Below are positions 36,168-45,312 of a stretch of DNA of 64,000 nt, one piece after another. The translations under genes were made by a program, and so were the position numbers. Within the stretch, counting starts at the first letter, position 1. The number at the start of each line of letters is the position of its first letter. Source of the stretch: CAIWHR01 sp963816925 (lineage in GTDB: Bacteria; Pseudomonadota; Gammaproteobacteria; Burkholderiales; Casimicrobiaceae); the NCBI GenBank assembly GCA_963816925.1, contig CAWFMY010000001.1, positions 186,001-250,000 on the forward strand, given 5' to 3'. The notes beneath the pieces are model-generated. The model was given only the letters and a program-made list of their open reading frames with translations, was not told the DNA's origin and ran no database searches.

Positions 36168-36912
36168 TCAGTAGGTTCCGCGCCCGCCCGACAGATCGAA
36201 CGTGGCGCCCGTGCAGAAGCTGCATTCCGGGCCGGCGATCCAGGCGACCATCGCGGCGATCTCGTCGACGGTGAGAAAACGGCCCATCGGGATCTTGGAT
36301 TTCGCCGACGCGATGTGTTCCGGCGTCATCTCCCGGAAGAGATCGGTCTCGGTGATGACGGGCGCGATGCAGTTCACGAGCACGCCCGACTGCACGAGCT
36401 CGCGGGCCAGCGATTTGGTGAATCCGATCACACCGGCCTTCGCCGACGCGTAGGCTGCAATCCCGGCACTGCCCTCCTTGCCGGTGATCGACGACACGTT
36501 GACGATGCGGCCGTAGCCCGCTGCGCGCATCGCGGGCACTGCGACGCGGCAACAATAGAAGACGCCGGTCAGGTCCACCGCCAGCACGCGATCCCACGCG
36601 TCGAGCGGATATTCCCAGACCGGAGCCACGGGACCGTTGACGCCCGCATTGTTGACCAGGATGTCGAGTCGGCCCGTCCGGGCCATCGTCGTCGCCATGC
36701 CCTGCTCGACCGACGCGATAATCGGCGACGTCGACCTTGATGACGGCCGCCGGCGCGAATCCGACTGCGGCCTCGTCGAACGCATCGGCATCGCGATCCC
36801 AGACGACCACCGACGCGCCCTCGCGCGCGAGGCGCGCGGCGATGCCGCGGCCGATCCCGCGGGCGGCGCCGGTGACGACGGCGACCTGACCCTGCAGCGT
36901 GAGCTTTCGCAT
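36168..36912 (-). CDS. Classical SDR oxidoreductase, FabG-like (one frameshift; paralogue of 31469)
   Basis: The first frame gives TGAARGIGRGIAARLAREGA. A slip near 36720 leads to ILVNNAGVNGP, EYPLDAWDRVLAVDLTGVFY, VSSITGKEGSAG and YASAKAGVIGF (catalytic Tyr and Lys). The span is one base over, and restored length is about 248 residues. It is about 80% identical by eye to the SDR at 31469 over the C-terminal two thirds. It lies 18 bases upstream of AroQ copy 1. It probably acts on the same compound class as its twin. Confidence 0.87.
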
Positions 36913-36932
36913 CGTTCATCGGGGTCCTGTCT

Positions 36933-37923
36933 TCATGCGCCACGGCGATAGTCGCGCAGGACTTCGTCGACGACCCACGACGTCCGCGCCGCCGACAGGC
37001 CGGTGCTGGCGCACTTCCCCTGGCCGTTCAATTCGTCGACGATCGTCTGGATCAGCGGTTGGTGCACGTGCGGCGGATCGGCGACGGGGATTTCCTCGAC
37101 GGCATCTCCGCGCTCGACCCGAATCGGGATCGCCCGCGTCGTCGAGAACCGGATGCGTCCCTTGGCGCCGACGATCTCGTTCCATTCCTCGTCACGGTCG
37201 GCGGCGTAGCAAAAGGCGCCGCTGCCGTAGGCACCGGATTCGAAGCGGTAGCTAGCCGTCACCACGTCTTCGGGCCCGTACGCGCCGGCCTGATTGCCCG
37301 CCAGTGCGCGCACGCTCGCGATCGGCCCGAACACGTAGTCGAGGAAATCGAGCGTGTGGCTCACCATGTCGACAAAAAGTCCGCCGCCCGAGCGCGCCGC
37401 ATCGATGCGCCACGGAGGCGATCCGGGGTTCATGTCCTCCGGCGCGCGCAGCATCTGGAACTGCCGGCTCGAGGACCATCCGCACCGGCCCGATCGCGCC
37501 TGCCTGCACGAGGTCGCGCACCGCGAGGAAGCGCGGCAGCGCGCGCCGGTAGTACGCGACCCAGAGCGGCACCCGCGCCGCGGCACAGGCGGCGATCATC
37601 TCGTCGCATTCCTGCCGATCCATCGCCATCGGCTTTTCGACCAGGACCGGCTTGCCGGCGGCCGCGCAGCGCAGCACATACTCGCGATGCGTGTCGGGCG
37701 CGGTCGCCACGTAGACGGCATCGATATCGGGCGCGCGAATGATCGCGTCCGCATCATCGTGCCAGCGCGGCACGCCGTGTCGCTTCGCATAGTCGGCCGC
37801 CAGCGCTCCGTTGCGGCGCATGACCGCGAGAAGCTGCGAGTGCTCCGCCTTGTAGAAGCCCGGGCCACTCTTGACCTCGGTCACGTCGCCGCAGCCGATG
37901 ATCCCCCAGCGGATGGTTTTCAT
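36933..37923 (-). CDS. Gfo/Idh/MocA-family dehydrogenase (one frameshift)
   Basis: The N-terminal Rossmann part reads MKTIRWGIIGCGDVTEVKSG, AVYVATAPDTHREYVLRCAA and VLVEKPMAMD. After a slip near 37475 come DAARSGGGLFVDMVSHTLDF, GNQAGAYGPEDVV and VADPPHVHQPLIQTIVDE. The span is one base over, restored length about 330 residues. It is clearly paralogous to the gene at 54753, which shares IRWGxIGCGxVxExKSGPGF and most of the C-terminal motifs. It is probably an NAD(P)-dependent sugar or cyclitol dehydrogenase. Confidence 0.85.
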
Positions 37924-37963
37924 CGGGGCTTCCGAAAGACGGTCGCGCGTGAGCAGGAAGTCG

Positions 37964-39195
37964 TCACGCCGGCACGCCCAGGACGGCGTCCTCGGCGTGC
38001 AGCACGCCGTCTTTCTCCATCGCGTCGATTTCCGCCGCCGTGAAGCCCAGTTTCGCCGCGATCTGCCGGTTGTGCTGACCCATCAGCGGCGCGACCGAGC
38101 GAGGCGTCACGTCGCAGTCCGAGAACTTGAACGGAATGTTGGCGAGCTTCACCTTCCCCAGAACCGGGTGATCCTGCTCGATGATCATGTTGCGCGCCTT
38201 CACCTGGGGATCGGCCAGCACGGCATCGATGTTCTGCACCGGCGCGCATGGGACGTCGGCGGCGTCGAGCGCGCTCGTGCATTCCTTGACGAACGCGCCT
38301 TGGTCCACGCCTTGACCTTGCCCAGGACCTCGCCTCGATTCGTGTTGCGCCCATCCGGCGTGTGGAAACGCGCGTCGGCCGCGAGCGCATCGCCGCCGAT
38401 CACCTTCGCGAGCCGCTTCCAGGCATCGTCGACCTGCGCCGCGATGACGAGGTTGCCGTCGCGCGCGGCGAACACGCCGTAGACCGTCGCCTGCGGAAGA
38501 TCGTGCCCGGTCTGCTCCGGAAGCTCCTTGCCCCCGCTCATCGTGTAGCACTGCACGGCGAAATCGTGCATGCCGATCATGCAGTCGTACAGCGCGGTGT
38601 CGATGTGCTGCCCTTTGCCGGACACGCTGCGTCCGACCAGCGCCGCGCACACGGCGGCGACGCCGTGAATGCCGGCATACATGTCGGCGATCGGCATGCG
38701 GAACAGCGGCGGCGGCTCGCCGGGAACGCCGATCATCGCCATCGCGCCACTCTTGGCTTCGGCAATGACGCCGAAACCGGGCCGCGACGCGTCCGGACCG
38801 GTGTGTCCGTACGCCGACACCGAGCAGTAGACGAGGCGCGGGTTGCGTTGCGAGAGCTCGTCGTAGCCGAGGCCCAGCTTGGTCAGCGCCCCGGGCCGGT
38901 AGTTTTCGACGAACACGTCGGCCGTGCGCACGAGCTCGTGCACGAGCTTCAGGCCGCGCGGGTCCTTGAGGTTGACGCACAGCCCCTGCTTGCCCATGTT
39001 CTGCTGCAGGAAATACCCGCTCTGGCCATCCTTGAAATACGGATGGTGCCGGCCGGCGTCGCCCGCGGGCGGCCGTTCGACCTTGATCACTTCGGCGCCC
39101 ATGCCGGCAAGGCAGCGAGAGAGATAGGGGCCGGCGAGGAAGTGCGTGTAGTCGACGACCCGAATGCCCGCGAGCGGGAGAGGTTGCGTTGCCAT
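37964..39195 (-). CDS. CaiB/BaiF family CoA-transferase (one frameshift)
   Basis: This class III CoA-transferase has the N-terminal GIRVVDYTHFLAGPYLSRCL, GAEVIKVERP, QQNMGKQGLCVNLKDPRG and VFVENYRPGALTKLGLGYD. The candidate catalytic Asp is in GQHIDTALYDCMIG. The frame changes near 38300 (AWTK then AFVKECTSAL); here one base seems missing rather than added. The C-terminus reads LMGQHNRQIAAKLGFTAAEI. Restored length is about 410 residues. It would move CoA from one acyl-CoA to a carboxylic acid, so it could activate an acid intermediate for the MaoC enzyme that precedes it. Confidence 0.88.
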
Positions 39196-39245
39196 GGATG
39201 TGCTCCGGAAATGAAAGGTGGGGCGGTTCGGTGATCAGCTCGCGC

Positions 39246-39707
39246 TTAGCTCACCCCGGCGCCCGGACGGCGCGGGATCATCAGCTTGTGCGTGCCGCGC
39301 TGGACCACTTCGCCGCTCTGGTTGATGAGCTCGCACGGAATGTTGACGATCCCCCAGCCCGGCTTGCTCTTCGATGCCCGCATGCTGTCGATCGTGAATT
39401 TCACGTGCAGCGTGTCGCCGATGCGAATCGGCAGCAGGAAGTCCCAGTTCCAGCCGAGCGACATGCCGGGCAGGAATCGATAGTCCGCCTGGCACTTGAG
39501 GCCGTCGGCGACGGCGAGTCCGAAAAGACCGTGCGCCACGCGTTCGCCGAAATGCGACTTCCTCGCATATTCCTCGTCGACGTGCAGCGGCGTGTGGTCG
39601 CCCGAGACGTCGGCGTACATGTCGATCATCGCGCCGGTGACTGTCATCGTCGGGCTGATGCCGGCGTCGCCCACCTTGGCGTCGTCCCAGTAGCGTGCTT
39701 CGCTCAT
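39246..39707 (-). CDS. MaoC-family (R)-hydratase, hot-dog fold
   Basis: The 153-residue protein has the MaoC hydratase motif: YADVSGDHTPLHVDEEYA with catalytic Asp and His, then GERVAHGLFGL, and WDFLLPIRIGDTLHVKF. It would add water to, or remove it from, a 2-enoyl-CoA. GAGGAG lies upstream of the ATG at 39707. The CaiB gene follows 50 bases later, forming a likely CoA-activation and hydration module. Confidence 0.88.
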   Translation of the reverse strand: MSEARYWDDAKVGDAGISPTMTVTGAMIDMYADVSGDHTPLHVDEEYARKSHFGERVAHGLFGLAVADGLKCQADYRFLPGMSLGWNWDFLLPIRIGDTLHVKFTIDSMRASKSKPGWGIVNIPCELINQSGEVVQRGTHKLMIPRRPGAGVS

Positions 39708-39744
39708 GCGAGCGTGCTCCTCTGTATGAGATGCGACCGCGCGA

Positions 39745-40194
39745 TCAGCCGGCGCGCGCGGCGCTCGCCGACCGACGGCCCGCAGCCCCTGCAGATAGCT
39801 GTCGATCCCGAAGCCCGGCGATGTAGCCCTTGGCGATCGGCGAAATGACCGAATGCTGGCGGAATTCCTCGCGCGCGTGATTGTTCGACATGTGCACCTC
39901 GACGATGGGCACGGTCAGGATCGCCAACGCGTCGCGCAGGCCGTAGCTGTAGTGCGTCCACGCGCCGGCGTTGATGATCACGCCGTCCACCTTGTCGGCG
40001 AACGCCTGATGAATCCGCTCGCACATCGCGCCTTCGCTGTTGGTCTGGAACGAAACGACGGTGACGCCGAGCTCTTTTCCGAGGTCGCGCAAGCGGCGGT
40101 CGATTTCGGCGAGCGTGATCGTGCCGTAGTACTTGGGCTCGCGCTTGCCGAACATGTTGTGATTGACGCCATGGAGCATCAGGAATTTCTTCAA
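39745..40194 (-). CDS. Divergent type II 3-dehydroquinate dehydratase-like protein, copy 2 (two compensating frameshifts)
   Basis: It starts at a TTG (40194) with GGAGATC upstream. It matches AroQ copy 1 closely: LMLHGVNHNMFGKREPKYYG, SFQTNSEGAMCERIHQAFAD, INAGAWTHYSYGLRDALAI and VHMSNNHAREEFRQHS. Near the end the frame slips in a GGG run at about 39815, where FGIDSYLQGLRAVG is recovered, and slips back about 14 codons later. The full span is exactly 150 codons. The same variant active-site loops as copy 1 argue for a dedicated catabolic subfamily rather than the biosynthetic enzyme. Confidence 0.85.
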   Translation of the reverse strand: MKKFLMLHGVNHNMFGKREPKYYGTITLAEIDRRLRDLGKELGVTVVSFQTNSEGAMCERIHQAFADKVDGVIINAGAWTHYSYGLRDALAILTVPIVEVHMSNNHAREEFRQHSVISPIAKGYIAGLRDRQLSAGAAGRRSASAARAG

Positions 40195-40219
40195 TCGGGA
40201 TCTCCGGATGAGCGCGGCT

Positions 40220-41163
40220 TCAGGCCGCCGGCGCGTACTGTTTCATCCACAATTCGATGCCCTTGACGCAGGCGACCAGCGCACGGTTGACCGGCGTCGC
40301 GACCTTGATCCGTTCGCCCCACCGCACGACGGAGCCGTTGATGAAATCGATCTCCGTGGGCGCACCCTTCTCTATGCTTTGCAGCATCGACGCCTTGAAT
40401 TCCTTCGGCAGGCCCTCGCCCGCGAGCTTCCACGCGTCCTCCGGGTCTTCGCTCGTCAGCTTGATCCCGATCGCCTTGGCGACCGCGATGGCTTCGGCGA
40501 TCGCGGCGATCGCGCACTGCTCGCACCTCGGGCACCGCGTACAAGCCGCCGTAGGGCAGCCGCGTGATGCCGGACAGTGCGCCGGTCGCGACGTTGATCA
40601 GCAGCTTGTCCCACATCGTGCCCATGATGTTGGTGCTGACCTCGGTCGCGAGCCCGGCGCGGGTGAACGTCGTCGCGATTCGCGTCGCCCGTTCGGTCAT
40701 GCGTCCGTCGAGCTCGCCGATGAACGTCAGTTTTCCCTCGGTGCCCGCGATCACGTGGCCGGGACCGAGCAGCACTCCGCCCGCGTAGGTCTTGCCGGCC
40801 AGCACGTGCTCCTTGCCGACCACCTCGGCGAGGATCTCCTCGTGGCCGAGCCCGTTCTGCACCGACATGACCGACCGTTTCCGGGCCGACGATCCCGCCC
40901 GCTGCCGTAATCGCCTCGCGCGTGTGAAACGATTTCACGAGGACCACCACGAGATCGGCCGGACCGATGCCGTCGGCCGTCGTTCGCGCCTTGACCTTCA
41001 CGTTGCGGTCGACGCCGCCGCTCCGCAGCGTGAGGCCGCGCGCATTCATCGCCTCGACGTGTGCAGTCCACGCATCGATCAAATAGACGTCGTTGCCGCC
41101 CTCGGTGAGCACGCCGCCGAGGGCGCTCCCGAGCGAACCGGAGCCCAACATGCAGATCTTCAT
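40220..41163 (-). CDS. Ketopantoate reductase-like dehydrogenase (two frameshifts)
   Basis: The N-terminal Rossmann part reads MKICMLGSGSLGSALGGVLT and DLVVVLVKSFHTREAI. After a slip near 40875 come VQNGLGHEEIL, GHVIAGTEGKLTFIGEL and MGTMWDKLLINVATGALSGI (the lysine-containing PanE motif). After a second slip near 40520 come IGIKLTSEDPEDAW and IDFINGSVVRWGE. The span is two bases over; restored length is about 314 residues. ApbA/PanE-type enzymes reduce 2-oxo acids with NADPH. Operon context suggests a catabolic keto or hydroxy acid rather than pantothenate synthesis. Confidence 0.85.
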
Positions 41164-41189
41164 GATGGCGCGTGCCCTGCCGGTCGACG

Positions 41190-42257
41190 TCATGCCGTGC
41201 TCACGACACAGCCGGTCTTCGCCGCCTCGACGATCGCGTCGACGACGCGCAGGTTCTGCAGGCCGTCGCGCGCGCTGACCAGCGGCTTCGCCTTGCCGCG
41301 AATCACGTCGGCGAAGTGGGCCATCTGCCGCTCGAGCGGGTCCACGACGTCGAGCGGGATCACGGTCTTTTCCAGCGCCTTGTGCCACGATTGATCGGCG
41401 GCGCTCGGATATCGCTGCAGGCGCATCGTCGGGATCGCCAGCGAGCCGAACGTGCCGGCGACGAGATAGCAGTCGTCCTCGTCGGTGTGCGCCTTCGCGT
41501 AACGCGGATCCTCGCCGGATGTGTGCTCCCAGCTCCGGTCCGACGCCGCGGTGTCCGACAGCAGGAACGTGCCGAGCGCGCCGCTCGCGAATCGCAGGGC
41601 GATGGCGGCCGTGTCCTCGACCGCGAACTTGCGGGTCGCGCTCGACGTGAAGGCCTGCACGGCGACGATCTCGCCGCACAGCGAGCGCATGTTGTCCACC
41701 TCGTGAATCATGTTGAGCAGGATGGGCCCGCCACCGGGCTCGCGCCGCCATGACGACGCGCCGTCGAAATAGCCCTCGTTCTCGGCCTTGTAGAAAAGCA
41801 CCGTGCCCGTCACGGCGACGATCCTGCCGAGCACGCCGCTCGCGATGACCTCGACCGCCTTGGCCATGATCGCGCTGTGCCGGCGGTGGTGGCCGACCAG
41901 AACCGGGACGTTCGCGGCCTCGGCCGCTTCGCAGAGCCGGATGCCGGCATCGAGCGTGTGCGCGACCGGCTTTTCCACGAGCACCGGCAGACCGGCGGCG
42001 ATGCACTCGAGCGCCTGGTCGACGTGCAACTGGTTGGGCGTGGCGAGCACCACGCCGTCGGGGCGGGCATTGGCGAACAGCTCCGCCAGCGACCGGTAGA
42101 GCGGCACGCCGAGCGAACGCGCGTAGTCGGCGGCGCTCGCCGCGGGATCGACCAGCGCCGACAGCGTGCACGCCGTGCTCTTCACGATCATTTCGACGTG
42201 CCGCTTGCCGATCTGCCCGGCGCCGGCGACAGCGATGCGAACGTTGGGATTTGTCAT
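41190..42257 (-). CDS. Gfo/Idh/MocA-family dehydrogenase, first gene of the 13-gene operon
   Basis: The intact 355-residue protein has AVAGAGQIGKRHVEMIV, VVLATPNQLHVDQALECIAA, LVEKPVAHTLDAG, VGHHRRHSAIM and GGPILLNMIHEVDNMR. The GHHRRH motif is typical of the branch near inositol and quinate/shikimate-type dehydrogenases. It is the first gene after the conserved LysR-type promoter at 42312-42382, and about 50 bases of leader separate the predicted transcription start from its ATG. Confidence 0.87.
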   Translation of the reverse strand: MTNPNVRIAVAGAGQIGKRHVEMIVKSTACTLSALVDPAASAADYARSLGVPLYRSLAELFANARPDGVVLATPNQLHVDQALECIAAGLPVLVEKPVAHTLDAGIRLCEAAEAANVPVLVGHHRRHSAIMAKAVEVIASGVLGRIVAVTGTVLFYKAENEGYFDGASSWRREPGGGPILLNMIHEVDNMRSLCGEIVAVQAFTSSATRKFAVEDTAAIALRFASGALGTFLLSDTAASDRSWEHTSGEDPRYAKAHTDEDDCYLVAGTFGSLAIPTMRLQRYPSAADQSWHKALEKTVIPLDVVDPLERQMAHFADVIRGKAKPLVSARDGLQNLRVVDAIVEAAKTGCVVSTA

Positions 42258-42311
42258 GCGAGGATCTGGTCAGTCGCCGGGTCCGTCGATTCGTACCGTT
42301 CCCGTCGCAAC

Positions 42312-42382
42312 ACGATAGAACCCGGGGTGTCTTTTGTCCATGCAATGATCGCAATGTCCTGCATTGCAAATTGCAATGATGG
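42312..42382 (-). promoter_or_regulatory. LysR-type promoter/operator B, ahead of the 13-gene operon
   Basis: Read leftwards, a -35 TGGACA (complement of 42335-42340) and -10 TATCGT (complement of 42312-42317) are separated by 17 bases. Upstream are four half-sites, GCAATG at 42342, 42351 and 42373 and CATTGC at 42362, forming inverted repeats with 5-base spacers. ATTGC-N5-GCAAT is a classic LysR T-N11-A box. The same layout recurs at 50431-50501 and 57005-57075. The start codon at 42257 lies about 55 bases downstream of the -10. Confidence 0.75.
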
Positions 42383-42413
42383 TCATAGCGTGGATGTCGC
42401 GGCGTCGCGGTCG

Positions 42414-43569
42414 TCACCCCGCGAGCGTCGCGTCGGTCCAGGCGCCGCCGTTGCGGTGCGAAGCGACGGCGGCCTCGATGAATTTCATGGCGATCACGCC
42501 ATCGCGCGCGGTGGCGAAGGATGCGGCATTCGGGTTGGGAGATCGTCCCTCGCGGCGCGCGCCGATCACCTCGGCCGCGTCGGCATAGAGATTGGCAAAC
42601 GCGCCGAAATACCCTTCCGGATTTCCGGTCTTCGTGCGCGACAGGTGGCGCGCGACGTCGCACAGATACGCCTCGCCCCGGCGCAGCGTGCGATAGGGCG
42701 CATTGTCGGCCCGCAGGTGCAGCTCATCCGGCCGCTCCTGATCCCAGTGCAGGCTCGCCTTTTCGCCGAACACCCGGATGCGCAGCCCATGGCCGTTGCC
42801 GGCGGCGACCATGCTGCACCACATCATGCCGCGCGCGCCGCCGCCGAGGCGCATGTTGACGAGCGCGTTGTCGTCGGCCGCGCGTCCGGGCACCATCGCC
42901 GACAGCTCCGCGGACAGCGTCGCGATCTCGAGACCCGTGATCCGGCGCATGAGGTGGTGCGCGTGGGTGCCGATGTCGCCCAGGACCGTCGACGGGCCGG
43001 CGACCGCGGAATTGACCCGCCACGCCATCTTCGCGTCGCCCTCCGCTTCGAGCAGCCGGTTGCGCGTCCCCTGCGCGTATTCGACAGCCACGACGCGGAT
43101 CGCGCCGAGCGCGCCCGTTTGGACCTGGTGCCGCGCTTCGGCCACCATCGGGTAGGCGCTGTAGTTGTGCGTCAGCGCGAACAGCACGCCGCGCTCCGCC
43201 GCCGCCTTCTCGACCGCAATGGCCTCGGCAAGCGAGTTGGCCATCGGCTTGTCGCAGATGACGTCGACGCCGTTCCGGATGAAGGCGAGGCTTGCCGGCG
43301 CGTGCGTGTCGTTCGGCGTGACGATGGCCACGCACTCGATGCCGTCGGCGCGGGACGCTTCCGCAGCGGCCATTGCGGAGAAGTCGGCGTAGACGCGGTC
43401 GGGCGCGATGCGCAGTTCCTCGCCCATCTGGCGGTTGGCGTCGGCGTTTCTGGAAAATGCGCCGGCAACCATGCGCGAAGCGGTCGTCGAGACGTGCAGC
43501 GCGGCGGTGCGCGGGCGCAATGCCGGCGCCGGGACCACCGCCGACCATTCCGAGCCGTAGCGGTCTCAT
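42414..43569 (-). CDS. Gfo/Idh/MocA-family dehydrogenase, last gene of the transporter operon (one frameshift)
   Basis: It starts MRPLRLGMVGGGPGAGIAP in the ATGA overlap with the hydratase stop. The frame slips near 43487, after ARLDDRF, into MVAGAFSRNADANRQMGEE. Then come CVAIVTPNDTHAPASLAF, VICDKPMANSLAEA, LTHNYSAYPMV and LGDIGTHAHHLMRRITG. The span is one base over; restored length is about 385 residues. The longer, 380-residue type with THNY is common among catabolic Gfo/Idh/MocA enzymes. The substrate is unknown. Confidence 0.86.
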
Positions 43570-44357
43570 GTTCGCGTCATTCCCACGGTCAAGGTCAAAA
43601 GCTCGCCGAAGCGCGCCACGTACGTCTGTCCCGCACGCAACGGTGTGGGCGTGGTGAGCGATCCCGTGGAAAGAAGGTCGCCGGCGGCGAGGCCGATGCC
43701 GCGCTCGGAGAGCCCGTTCACGGTCTCCACCAGGATGTCGACGGGGTCGCGGCGATATTCGCCCTGGTAGGTGTCGATCGGCGCGCCGCCGTCGATCCGC
43801 GCGTCGATCGGGAGCGTCGCAAGGTCGATTCCGCGCCAGTCGGCAACGCCGGCTGCGACGACATAGGCGCCGCCCGCGCCGTTGTCGGCGATCGCATCGT
43901 GCGTCGTGAACTTGCGGCTGCCGGCGCCGATCGCGTAGCGCGAGCCCGCGATTTCGAGCCCGGGATGCAACACGAGCTGCGCCTCGAGCTCGGAGCGCGA
44001 GTAGGGGCGCGTGCGCGCCGGCACGTCGCGCCCGAAGCGGAACGCGAATTCGCACTCGATCTTGAAGCCGTCGTACATCGCCGCCGGAACCTGCGCGGGG
44101 CTCGTGTACACGCGCGGCGCGAACAGGCGGCCCGTGATCGGGCCGTCGTGTCCTTCGAGAATCTGCACGGCGCGCACCGCCGCCCCGACCTTCCAGCCGG
44201 CGACGCGCTCGCCCAGGATCTCGGCGACCCGGTCCTGAATGGCGAAGGCGTCGGCCCGGGATCGCGGCGCCGCCTCGACGATGGGAAGCGGAATTGTGCC
44301 GCCGTGTTGCCAGGCCTCGGCGAGCGACCGCGCCAGCTGTTCGTGCGTGGGTTGCAT
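43566..44357 (-). CDS. 2-oxopent-4-enoate hydratase-like protein (FAH superfamily)
   Basis: The 263-residue protein resembles 2-keto-4-pentenoate hydratases of meta-cleavage pathways: DAFAIQDRVAEILG, GWKVGAAVRAVQILEGHDGP, FKIECEFAFRFGRD (metal-site Glu residues), LHPGLEIAGSRY and IADNGAGGAYVV. I chose the ATG at 44357, which has GGAGA at the right distance, over the ATG four codons upstream. Its position in the transporter operon implies action on an unsaturated or dehydrated keto acid from the imported compound. Confidence 0.85.
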   Translation of the reverse strand: MQPTHEQLARSLAEAWQHGGTIPLPIVEAAPRSRADAFAIQDRVAEILGERVAGWKVGAAVRAVQILEGHDGPITGRLFAPRVYTSPAQVPAAMYDGFKIECEFAFRFGRDVPARTRPYSRSELEAQLVLHPGLEIAGSRYAIGAGSRKFTTHDAIADNGAGGAYVVAAGVADWRGIDLATLPIDARIDGGAPIDTYQGEYRRDPVDILVETVNGLSERGIGLAAGDLLSTGSLTTPTPLRAGQTYVARFGELLTLTVGMTRT

Positions 44358-44392
44358 GGGATTCTCCATGCCTGAATGCGGCGCGGCCGCGA

Positions 44393-45283
44393 TCAAGCTT
44401 TCGTTTTCGCGAGCACGCCGAACAGGCCCGCCGGACGCACCATCAGCACGATGATGAGCAGGATGAACGCGTAGATGTCCTTGTAGCTGCCCGAAAGGTA
44501 GCCCGCGCCGAGACTTTCGGTCACGCCGACCAGCAGGCCGCCCAGCACGGCGCCGGGCAGGCTGCCGAAGCCGCCGATGACCGCCGCGGCGAAAGCCTTG
44601 ATCAGCACACCGATGCCCATCAGCACTTGCACGTAGTTGATCGGGCCGACGAGGACCCCGGCGGCGGCGCCGAGCGCGCACGAGACGCCGAAGATCACCG
44701 AGATCGTCAGGCCGACGTCGATGCCCATGAGCGCCGCAATCTCCTTGTTGCCGGCGACCGCGCGCACCGCCAGGCCGAGCCGCGTCTTCTTGAGAAAGAC
44801 GTGCAGCGCCGTCATCAGCGTCAGCGCGGCCAGCACGATCCACACATAGGCCGCCGGCAGCGCGAGGTTGCCGATCTCGATCGGCATGCCGTAACTCACC
44901 GGGAACGGCAGCGCCCGCGCGCCCCAGATCAGGAACGCGACGTTCTGCAGCACGATCGACATGCCGAACCCGCAGATCACCATCGCCATGCCGGCGACCG
45001 TGTACCCGCCGCCGCCGCGCAATATCCGCCGGTAGAACACGCGCTCGATGACAACACCCACGAGGCCCGTGAGGATCATGGATCCGACCAGCACGAGCGG
45101 AAGCGGCAGCTTCAGCTTGTCGTAAATGACGAGCCCGATGAACGCGCCCAGCATGTAGATTTCGCCGTGCGCGAAATGGACGACGTCGAGCCCGCTGTAG
45201 ATGAGCGAAATGCCGATCGCGACGAGGGCGTACACCATGCCGATCGACAGGCCGACAATGACAAGGTCGATGAAATACGACAT
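44393..45283 (-). CDS. livH: LIV-type ABC transporter permease LivH, system 1
   Basis: The 296-residue inner-membrane protein has about eight hydrophobic helices. It carries the LivH pattern: YALVAIGISLIYSGLDVVHFAHGEIYMLGAF, split here into GISLIYSGLDVVHFAHGE, and the conserved cytoplasmic AFAAAVIGGFGSLPGAVLGG EAA-type loop. The C-terminus ends VRPAGLFGVLAKTKA. With LivM (47851), LivG, LivF and the binding protein at 49010 it makes a full importer for branched-chain amino acids or, in these clusters, carboxylates and aromatics. Confidence 0.92.
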   Translation of the reverse strand: MSYFIDLVIVGLSIGMVYALVAIGISLIYSGLDVVHFAHGEIYMLGAFIGLVIYDKLKLPLPLVLVGSMILTGLVGVVIERVFYRRILRGGGGYTVAGMAMVICGFGMSIVLQNVAFLIWGARALPFPVSYGMPIEIGNLALPAAYVWIVLAALTLMTALHVFLKKTRLGLAVRAVAGNKEIAALMGIDVGLTISVIFGVSCALGAAAGVLVGPINYVQVLMGIGVLIKAFAAAVIGGFGSLPGAVLGGLLVGVTESLGAGYLSGSYKDIYAFILLIIVLMVRPAGLFGVLAKTKA

Positions 45284-45312
45284 CGCTGCGCTCCTTCGTC
45301 GTCCGCCGGGCG

